Origin: JAKVKY01 sp964293585
GTDB lineage: Bacteria; Bacillota; Negativicutes; Acidaminococcales; Acidaminococcaceae
Length of the DNA stretch: 20,555 nucleotides
Direction: 5' to 3'
NCBI GenBank assembly: GCA_964293585.1
Contig: CAXYYS010000034.1
Span: 1 to 20,555, forward strand
Shown piece by piece: positions 15,485 to 20,555 of the stretch. The position numbers and the translations under genes were made by a program. Under the pieces are notes generated by a model. That model saw only the letters and a list, made by a program, of their open reading frames with translations, did not search any database and was not told the DNA's origin. The first letter of the stretch is position 1, and the number at the start of each line of letters is the position of its first letter.

Positions 15485-16840
15485 ATGGGTTGGATTAGCT
15501 GGTTTTGTCCCGGCCTTAATTTTAAAAGATGGCTGCTTTTGTTTGCGGCAGGGGTTTTACTATGCTCTCTGGCACTGGCGCTGCTTTTTAATTACCAGGT
15601 CATGGGATTTGCAGAGGAACTTTTGTTTCGGATGAGCTATCAGGCTACAGGTAAATATTCTAATGGTTACGCCGTGGGTGCCGGTATAGTTGTGATGCTT
15701 ATTGGTTTGGCCATCATGTTTTATGCTGCCCGCCGTCTGGTGCGTTCTGTCATGGAAGCGGTTATTCCTGAAAGTGGCGATTCCCTGCTGGATACTATTT
15801 TTACACAACGTAAGTTGAGTAACGGCCCGGCTATAACTGTTATCGGCGGTGGTACGGGTTTGTCTTCACTTTTGCATGGTATGAAGTTTATTACTAATAA
15901 TTGTACGGCAGTAGTGACTGTGGCAGATGATGGAGGTTCTTCCGGACGTCTGCGGCAGGAACTGGGAATTATTCCACCTGGTGATTTGCGTAACTGTATG
16001 GTAGCCATGGCAGACAGGGAACCGTTGATGGAACGGGTCATGCAATATAGATTTGGCGGTAATTCTGCCTTGGCAGGACATAATCTGGGCAACTTGTTCC
16101 TGGCTGCAATAGCCGGGACAGAAGGTGGTATGGAAGAAGGACTACAGGCGGCCAGCCAAATTTTGAAAATCCGGGGCAAGGTGGTACCGTCAACCTTGAC
16201 GAATATTCAGTTGCAGGCTACGATGTCTGATCATAGTAAGGTAACCGGAGAATCGGAAATCAGTAAAGCAGGCAAACATATTCTTAATGTTACGATGATT
16301 CCACAGGATGCCCCTGCGACAAAAAGTGCAGTAGAGGCTATACTGAAGGCAGATGTTATTATCCTGGGACCGGGAAGTTTATATACCAGTGTTATCCCCA
16401 ATTTACTGGTTACAGGAATCAGAGAGGCGCTTGTAGCCAGCAAGGCTTTTAAAATTTATGTATGTAATGTGATGACCCAGCCCGGAGAGACTGATGGATA
16501 TGGAGCTTTTGAACATGTGCAGGCTCTGGTTGATACGGTGGGTACGCAATTTTTGGATTATGTTATTGTGAACGATGAGCCACTGACAGCGGAGCAGTTA
16601 GCGCAATACCGGGCGAAAGGCCAGGAACCGGTAACACCAGATGTGCAGAAGATTGAGCAACTGGGTATTCAAACGGTACCGGCTAAACTTTTAAGCAAAG
16701 AGGATTTGGTGCGTCATAATCCACAGAAACTGGCCCAGGTAGTCATGTCACTGGTTTATCGCTTGAGGCTTTTTGGCAAAGGTTTCGTCTTTTTTGATTA
16801 TTTGTTTATCCGTCAGGCTATGCGGAAACTGCGTACTTAA
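15485..16840 (+). CDS. yvcK: Gluconeogenesis factor YvcK (CofD-like) with N-terminal membrane anchor
   Basis: YvcK binds UDP-sugars and is needed for growth on gluconeogenic carbon sources and for cell-wall/morphology control in Bacillus. The 451-residue product has two predicted membrane helices (about 15-36 and 62-81). The cytosolic YvcK/CofD-like domain (115 to the end) follows, with GGGTGLS (121-127), DDGGSSGRLR (148-157), GDLRN (166-170) and GHNLGN (198-203). B. subtilis YvcK (about 317 residues) lacks the anchor. I chose ATG 15485 because GGGGAGG (15473-15479) is correctly spaced. An upstream in-frame GTG/ATG (15446/15449) would add 13/12 unconvincing residues. It leads the yvcK-whiA-deacetylase unit. 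Confidence 0.95.
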   Translation: MGWISWFCPGLNFKRWLLLFAAGVLLCSLALALLFNYQVMGFAEELLFRMSYQATGKYSNGYAVGAGIVVMLIGLAIMFYAARRLVRSVMEAVIPESGDSLLDTIFTQRKLSNGPAITVIGGGTGLSSLLHGMKFITNNCTAVVTVADDGGSSGRLRQELGIIPPGDLRNCMVAMADREPLMERVMQYRFGGNSALAGHNLGNLFLAAIAGTEGGMEEGLQAASQILKIRGKVVPSTLTNIQLQATMSDHSKVTGESEISKAGKHILNVTMIPQDAPATKSAVEAILKADVIILGPGSLYTSVIPNLLVTGIREALVASKAFKIYVCNVMTQPGETDGYGAFEHVQALVDTVGTQFLDYVIVNDEPLTAEQLAQYRAKGQEPVTPDVQKIEQLGIQTVPAKLLSKEDLVRHNPQKLAQVVMSLVYRLRLFGKGFVFFDYLFIRQAMRKLRT

Positions 16841-16881
16841 ATTTCCTGTAGCCGGTAGTTGTGAGGAGACGGAGGTTTACG

Positions 16882-17859
16882 ATGTCCTTCTCTAATGATG
16901 TCAAGAACGAATTAGCACGTTTAGAAATAGCAAAAAAATGTTGCGAAAAAGCAGAACTATTGGGCTTGTTAAAAATGAGCGGTGCTTTAGTCCTGAGCGG
17001 GTTGAACCTGGGTATCCATTTTTCTACGGAAAATGCAGCTCTGGCTCGCAGGGTACTGCAGCTTATAAAAACCAATTATCAGGTACAGACGGAAGTCGTG
17101 GTAACCAGGTCCAGAAGACTGAAGAAACATAACCGGTACCAGGTGCAGGTTCTGCCGTCACCTGTGGTGGGACAGGCTCTCCGGGAATTGCAACTGCTAC
17201 CATCTGAGGAAACGAATACATTACTAAGCAGAGCCTGCTGCCGGCGTTCATTTTTACGGGGAGTTTTTCTGGCAGGTGGTTCAGTAAACAGTCCTGCAGG
17301 AGATTATCATCTGGAAATTGTTACTGAAAATGAAGAGTTTGCCAGAACTATTGTCAAAATCATGCGTGGTTTTTCTCTGCCGGTCAAATTAACGGATCGC
17401 AAGGAGAACTATATCGTGTATATGAAAGACGGTAACGGAATCAAAGATTTTTTATCTTTGACCGGGGCTTTTAACGCCGTTTTAGAATATGAAAATGTAC
17501 GTATCGTTAAAGAAATGAGAAATAATGTCAACAGGGTCGTTAACTGCGAAACTGCTAATCTTAATAAAGTGGTGCAGGCCGCAGTAAGACAAGTGGCTTG
17601 TATAAAATTCCTTCAGGCTCAGCCGGGTTATGCTCAGTTGCCGGATATGCTGCAGGAGACTGCAGTTTTACGGTTGCAACATCCGGATGTTTCATTAAGT
17701 GAACTGGTAGAGTTCACCGAGGGGGAAGTTGGAAAGTCAGGTCTTAACCATCGCTTAAAAAAATTACAGGATATAGCGCGGGACTGGGGCATGCCGCCTT
17801 TACCGGAAGCAGTACCTGCTCAATATCCTGCCGTGGGGGCTAAAGCCAAGAAAGGTTGA
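16882..17859 (+). CDS. whiA: DNA-binding protein WhiA
   Basis: This 325-residue protein pairs an N-terminal LAGLIDADG homing-endonuclease-like domain with a C-terminal helix-turn-helix. It controls sporulation genes in Streptomyces and affects division and nucleoid organisation in Bacillus. The start MSFSNDVKNELARL and the early CCEKAELLGLLKMSG are characteristic, as is FLRGVFLAGGSVNSP in the middle. The HTH lies around SLSELVEFTEGEVGKSGLNH near the C terminus. I chose ATG 16882 with GGAGG (16871-16875) six bases before it; the in-frame GTG at 16861 lacks support. It lies directly downstream of yvcK (41-base gap), the conserved order. Confidence 0.97.
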   Translation: MSFSNDVKNELARLEIAKKCCEKAELLGLLKMSGALVLSGLNLGIHFSTENAALARRVLQLIKTNYQVQTEVVVTRSRRLKKHNRYQVQVLPSPVVGQALRELQLLPSEETNTLLSRACCRRSFLRGVFLAGGSVNSPAGDYHLEIVTENEEFARTIVKIMRGFSLPVKLTDRKENYIVYMKDGNGIKDFLSLTGAFNAVLEYENVRIVKEMRNNVNRVVNCETANLNKVVQAAVRQVACIKFLQAQPGYAQLPDMLQETAVLRLQHPDVSLSELVEFTEGEVGKSGLNHRLKKLQDIARDWGMPPLPEAVPAQYPAVGAKAKKG

Positions 17860-17861
17860 TC

Positions 17862-18716
17862 ATGGTGCGTTTGTTCTGGAAAATCTTTAGGGCTGCAGTA
17901 GTGGTAGCGGCTCTGGTGGCACTTTTTATCCAATATAAATATAAAGATGAATATTTGGAGTATAAACAACATGCGGTGCCGTATCTGATGTACCACAGTA
18001 TCGGTATTGTTCCCGGCTGGGATAAGGATGTCTGTATCCCGGAACAACTATTTGCCCAGCATCTTCAGTATTTTTCTGAGCATGGTTATCAGGTTATCAC
18101 GGCGGCTGAAGCCAGAAGAAAACTCCTGACGGGGGAAGATGTTGCCAAGAACGTGGTCCTGACTTTCGATGACGGGTACAACAATAATTATACGGTAGCG
18201 TATCCGCTCTTACAAAAATATGGATACCACGCTACTTTCTTCGTCATCGGTAATTCAGTAGGCGGACCGGATTATATGACGTACGGACAATTAAAAGAGA
18301 TGCAGGAACATGGTATGGAGATAGGGTCCCATTCTATGAGTCATGATCCATTAAATATTATTGCTACCGGATATCTGCCCTGGGAAATTTATCAACCAAT
18401 AAATTTATTGCGGCAGCATCTGGGAGTTTATATTGAAGGTATCGCTTATCCTAATGGTGCGTATAACCAGGCTGTGCTGGCAGAGATTCACAAGTATCCC
18501 CACATTAAATATGCTTTGACAGGAAAGGCTGGCTGCAATACAACCAAAATTGTCCGGGAGACTCCGTTTGAATTACGCCGTATGGGTATTTATGACAACG
18601 TTAATGGTGTCACAGGTCTGGAACGGCGGTTGGAGAAAGCTTATCTGGTCGGATTCCTGGAAAGTAAGGGGGTACCGACAGACTGGTTGTATAAATTAAC
18701 AGTACCAAAAATTTAG
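17862..18716 (+). CDS. Membrane-anchored polysaccharide deacetylase (NodB-type, CE4)
   Basis: This 284-residue protein is predicted to remove N-acetyl groups from a cell-envelope polysaccharide or peptidoglycan outside the inner membrane. One N-terminal membrane helix (about 7-25) is followed by the NodB domain. Motif 1 is TFDDGY (101-106) with the catalytic/metal Asp pair, motif 2 is SHSMSH (156-161) with the two metal-binding His, and a motif 3-like YPNG is at 196-199. TYPE: catalytic residues look intact. ATG 17862 is two bases after the whiA stop, with AAGAAAGG (17848-17855) as RBS inside whiA, so it is co-translated with whiA. The substrate is not readable from sequence. Confidence 0.93.
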   Translation: MVRLFWKIFRAAVVVAALVALFIQYKYKDEYLEYKQHAVPYLMYHSIGIVPGWDKDVCIPEQLFAQHLQYFSEHGYQVITAAEARRKLLTGEDVAKNVVLTFDDGYNNNYTVAYPLLQKYGYHATFFVIGNSVGGPDYMTYGQLKEMQEHGMEIGSHSMSHDPLNIIATGYLPWEIYQPINLLRQHLGVYIEGIAYPNGAYNQAVLAEIHKYPHIKYALTGKAGCNTTKIVRETPFELRRMGIYDNVNGVTGLERRLEKAYLVGFLESKGVPTDWLYKLTVPKI

Positions 18717-18719
18717 CAC

Positions 18720-18748
18720 TTGCGTAAACACATAAAACAAGCTAAAAT
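18720..18748 (+). promoter_or_regulatory. Promoter of scfA
   Basis: TTGCGT (18720-18725), a 17-base spacer and TAAAAT (18743-18748). It starts four bases after the deacetylase stop and about 30 bases before scfA. Confidence 0.6.
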
Positions 18749-18778
18749 AAGACTAACAACCAAGAGGAGGTAATGATG

Positions 18779-18919
18779 ATGAAACATGTAAAGACTGTAA
18801 ATAAGGCAATGTTGAATAAGACTTTGAAGACCGGCGGCTGTGGCGAATGCCCGGCATCCTGCCAATCTGCCTGCAAGACTTCTTGTACTGTTGGCAATCA
18901 GGTTTGCGAACATAAATAA
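18779..18919 (+). CDS. scfA: SCIFF ranthipeptide precursor (six cysteines in about forty-five residues)
   Basis: This 46-residue peptide contains six cysteines at 21, 24, 28, 32, 36 and 43. The core GGCGECPASCQSACKTSC followed by TVGNQVCEHK is the near-invariant SCIFF signature. In characterised members (for example CteA), the partner radical SAM enzyme installs thioether bridges between Cys and Thr residues. The mature function is not known to me. Three consecutive in-frame ATG codons (18773, 18776, 18779) open the gene. AGAGGAGG (18763-18770) is two, five and eight bases from them respectively, so I chose the third, which gives the usual MKHVKT start. The maturase gene follows 71 bases on, across a hairpin. 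Confidence 0.95.
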   Translation: MKHVKTVNKAMLNKTLKTGGCGECPASCQSACKTSCTVGNQVCEHK

Positions 18920-18935
18920 TTATCATTGCGTAATT

Positions 18936-18970
18936 AACAGCTCCCTGTGTAGTGCGCAGGGAGTTGTTTT
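18936..18970 (+). terminator. Hairpin with short U-run between scfA and scfB (attenuator-like)
   Basis: AACAGCTCCCTG (18936-18947) pairs with CAGGGAGTTGTT (18957-18968), 12 pairs with one G-U and a 9-base loop. The U-tract is only TTTT before AATG. It could be a partial terminator or an mRNA-stabilising 3' end for the precursor transcript. Confidence 0.75.
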
Positions 18971-18990
18971 AATGTTAGGAGAGAACACAT

Positions 18991-20400
18991 ATGCATGATT
19001 TGATTCACCGGATGAAGGTTAATGACTATCTGGCAGTTTTGGATGTTAACAGTGGTGCGGTACATTTGATTGATGAGCCGGTTTACGATGTGCTGGGAGT
19101 TTTTGACGGCCATAATGATGAGGCCGTGATAAAAGCTTTGCAGGAAAAGTACCCTGTGCAGGAACTGAAGGAGATTCTGGAAGAATTGCACGGACTGATA
19201 AAAGACGGTCTTTTGTTTTCTCCGGATTTTGAAGTACCGCAAACTTTTTCGGAAAAACCTATTTTAAAATCTCTGTGCCTGCATATTGCTCACGATTGCA
19301 ATCTGCGGTGCAAATATTGTTTTGCCGGTACCGGTGATTTTGGCGGGAAAAGGGCTTTGATGAGCAAGGAAGTTGCGGCCAAGGCTATTGAGTTTGCCAT
19401 TAAAGGCAGCCAGCAAAGACATAATCTGGAGATAGATTTATTCGGCGGCGAGCCTCTGGTTAATTTTGAGGTAGTTAAGTACGTGGTTGAGTACGCGCGT
19501 GCCAGGGAAAAAGAAACTCATAAAAATATTAAGCTGACCCTGACCACGAATGGGACCTTGCTCACTGATGATAAAATTAAGTTCCTGAACGAGCAGCGTG
19601 TGATGCTGGTGCTAAGTCTGGACGGCGCCAAGCAAACTCATGATGCCATGAGACCGTTCCCTAATGGAACCGGTAGTTATGATGCGGCAGTACGGGGCTT
19701 TAAAAAGGTAATAGACAGCCGGCACGGTAAAAATTACTATTTGCGTGGGACTTATACTCATAACAACTTGCATTTTTGTGAGGATACCCTGGATATGTTA
19801 CAAGTGGGCCGGGAAATTTCCATGGAACCTGTAGTCGGCATAGACGAACCTTATGTGTTACGCGAAGAGGATTTGCCGATACTCTATAAAGAATATGATA
19901 AACTGGCTGCTGCTTATCTGGAATATAGACATCAGGATAAGCCCTTTGATTTCTTCCACTTTAATGTGGCGCTGGATAACGGACCTTGCGTGGCTAAGCG
20001 TTTGGCCGGTTGCGGTGCCGGACATGAATATTTTGCTATCACACCTGAAGGAGATATTTATCCCTGCCATCAGTTTGTAGGTCGGGAACAATATAAGGTC
20101 GGTACCCTGGATACAGGTATAGAACGTCCTGATCTGGTACAAAAGTTTAGACATAACCATGTGATGACTAAAGAGGAATGTAAGAACTGCTGGGCGCGTT
20201 TCTTCTGCAGTGGCGGTTGTCCTGCTAATGCGGATCTGGCCAATGGCGATATCAGCAAGCCGTATGAATATGGGTGTAAGATTCAAAAGAAACGTCTGGA
20301 ATGTGCTATCGTATTGCAGGCAGTTCTGACGGAGGAAGCTCGTACCGGTAAGGATGAACGTCCGGTGATTAATAATTTTAAATTCGAAGTCGATTGTTAA
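18991..20400 (+). CDS. scfB: Radical SAM/SPASM SCIFF peptide maturase (thioether-forming)
   Basis: This 469-residue enzyme is predicted to form thioether cross-links in the ScfA peptide using S-adenosylmethionine. The order is an N-terminal RRE-like leader-binding region (about 1-85), then the radical SAM core with CNLRCKYC (C103, C107, C110), FGGEPL (151-156) and TTNGTLL (185-191). The C-terminal SPASM region that ligates auxiliary Fe-S clusters has cysteines 333, 341, 359, 397, 400, 406, 410 and 429, including CKNCWARFFCSGGC (397-410). AGGAG (18978-18982) precedes the ATG. In many Clostridia this pair lies beside secDF. Here it is followed by a terminator and a new promoter. Confidence 0.95.
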   Translation: MHDLIHRMKVNDYLAVLDVNSGAVHLIDEPVYDVLGVFDGHNDEAVIKALQEKYPVQELKEILEELHGLIKDGLLFSPDFEVPQTFSEKPILKSLCLHIAHDCNLRCKYCFAGTGDFGGKRALMSKEVAAKAIEFAIKGSQQRHNLEIDLFGGEPLVNFEVVKYVVEYARAREKETHKNIKLTLTTNGTLLTDDKIKFLNEQRVMLVLSLDGAKQTHDAMRPFPNGTGSYDAAVRGFKKVIDSRHGKNYYLRGTYTHNNLHFCEDTLDMLQVGREISMEPVVGIDEPYVLREEDLPILYKEYDKLAAAYLEYRHQDKPFDFFHFNVALDNGPCVAKRLAGCGAGHEYFAITPEGDIYPCHQFVGREQYKVGTLDTGIERPDLVQKFRHNHVMTKEECKNCWARFFCSGGCPANADLANGDISKPYEYGCKIQKKRLECAIVLQAVLTEEARTGKDERPVINNFKFEVDC

Positions 20401-20425
20401 ATAAGCCGGATCCATGATAGCTAAG

Positions 20426-20467
20426 CGGCAGTCTGGCGTCAGCCGGACTGCCGGTAGTTATTTTTTT
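20426..20467 (+). terminator. Terminator of scfB
   Basis: CGGCAGTCTGGC (20426-20437) pairs with GCCGGACTGCCG (20442-20453), 12 pairs with one G-U and a GTCA tetraloop. A T-run follows at 20461-20467 after a short spacer. Confidence 0.9.
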
Positions 20468-20509
20468 GCAGGTAGGCAATAAAAAGTTGCGAAGTTCAGA
20501 AAAAAACTG

Positions 20510-20538
20510 TTGACAAGAAATGGAATAGGTGCTAACAT
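20510..20538 (+). promoter_or_regulatory. Promoter for a gene beyond the right edge
   Basis: A perfect TTGACA (20510-20515), a 17-base spacer and TAACAT (20533-20538). No coding start is visible in the remaining 17 bases. Confidence 0.7.
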
Positions 20539-20555
20539 AAGGAAGTCGCCTGAAG

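Noticed and set aside
18712..18746. Possible hairpin TTTAG...CTAAA after the deacetylase gene
   Set aside because: Short AT-only stem with bulge and no U-run; the bases are better explained as the scfA promoter.
18713..18913. 66-codon minus-strand ORF over scfA
   Set aside because: Antisense to the strongly conserved SCIFF peptide gene; no family resemblance.
19858..20415. 185-codon minus-strand ORF at the right end
   Set aside because: Antisense to the SPASM part of scfB, with no RBS or promoter; codon periodicity belongs to scfB.

Overview
The window reads as chromosomal DNA of a low-to-mid GC Firmicute. A diderm Negativicute (Selenomonadales/Acidaminococcales-type) is my best guess. The reasons are T-box-controlled thrS and pheST, the infC-rpmI-rplT operon followed by a Ktr-type potassium system, an rRNA methyltransferase and pheST, a secreted DUF4127 protein, the rapZ/yvcK/whiA module, and a SCIFF ranthipeptide locus. 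The taxonomic call is inference. Nearly all genes lie on the + strand; only the 5' part of thrS, at the left edge, is on the - strand. There is no IS element, phage gene, tRNA, rRNA or CRISPR array.

Layout. (1) 1-731: 5' part of thrS with a complete Thr T-box leader and promoter on the minus strand, divergent from (2) a secreted DUF4127 protein (847-2490). (3) 2493-3820: promoter, attenuator-type leader, infC with a forced AUU start, rpmI, rplT and a terminator. (4) 3845-6751: ktrB-type channel, ktrA-type RCK regulator and a SpoU/TrmH-family methyltransferase. (5) 6790-10644: Phe T-box leader, pheS, pheT and a terminator. (6) 10683-12602: an amidohydrolase-2 protein and rapZ, ended by a hairpin. 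(7) 12616-15300: a self-contained biotin-precursor cassette. It has a promoter embedded in two putative BirA operators, then bioW, bioF, a small ECF-S-like membrane protein and a terminator. (8) 15354-18716: yvcK with an N-terminal membrane anchor, whiA and a membrane-anchored polysaccharide deacetylase. (9) 18720-20467: the SCIFF peptide gene scfA with its own promoter, an intergenic hairpin, the radical SAM/SPASM maturase scfB and a strong terminator. A new promoter for an off-window gene sits at the right edge.

Most of the window is housekeeping: translation (ThrRS, IF3, L35, L20, PheRS, rRNA methylation), K+ uptake, and envelope or central-metabolism control (RapZ, YvcK, WhiA). Three parts stand out. 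The first is the bio cassette that splits the usual rapZ-yvcK-whiA string and carries a membrane protein of unknown substrate. The second is the scfA/scfB ranthipeptide locus with a hairpin between precursor and maturase. The third is the infC leader, where an alternative long-range helix encloses the 5' arm of a terminator. I did not find a wholly unknown multi-gene system. The best candidates for undescribed biology are the substrate of the small membrane protein and the regulation and role of the SCIFF peptide.
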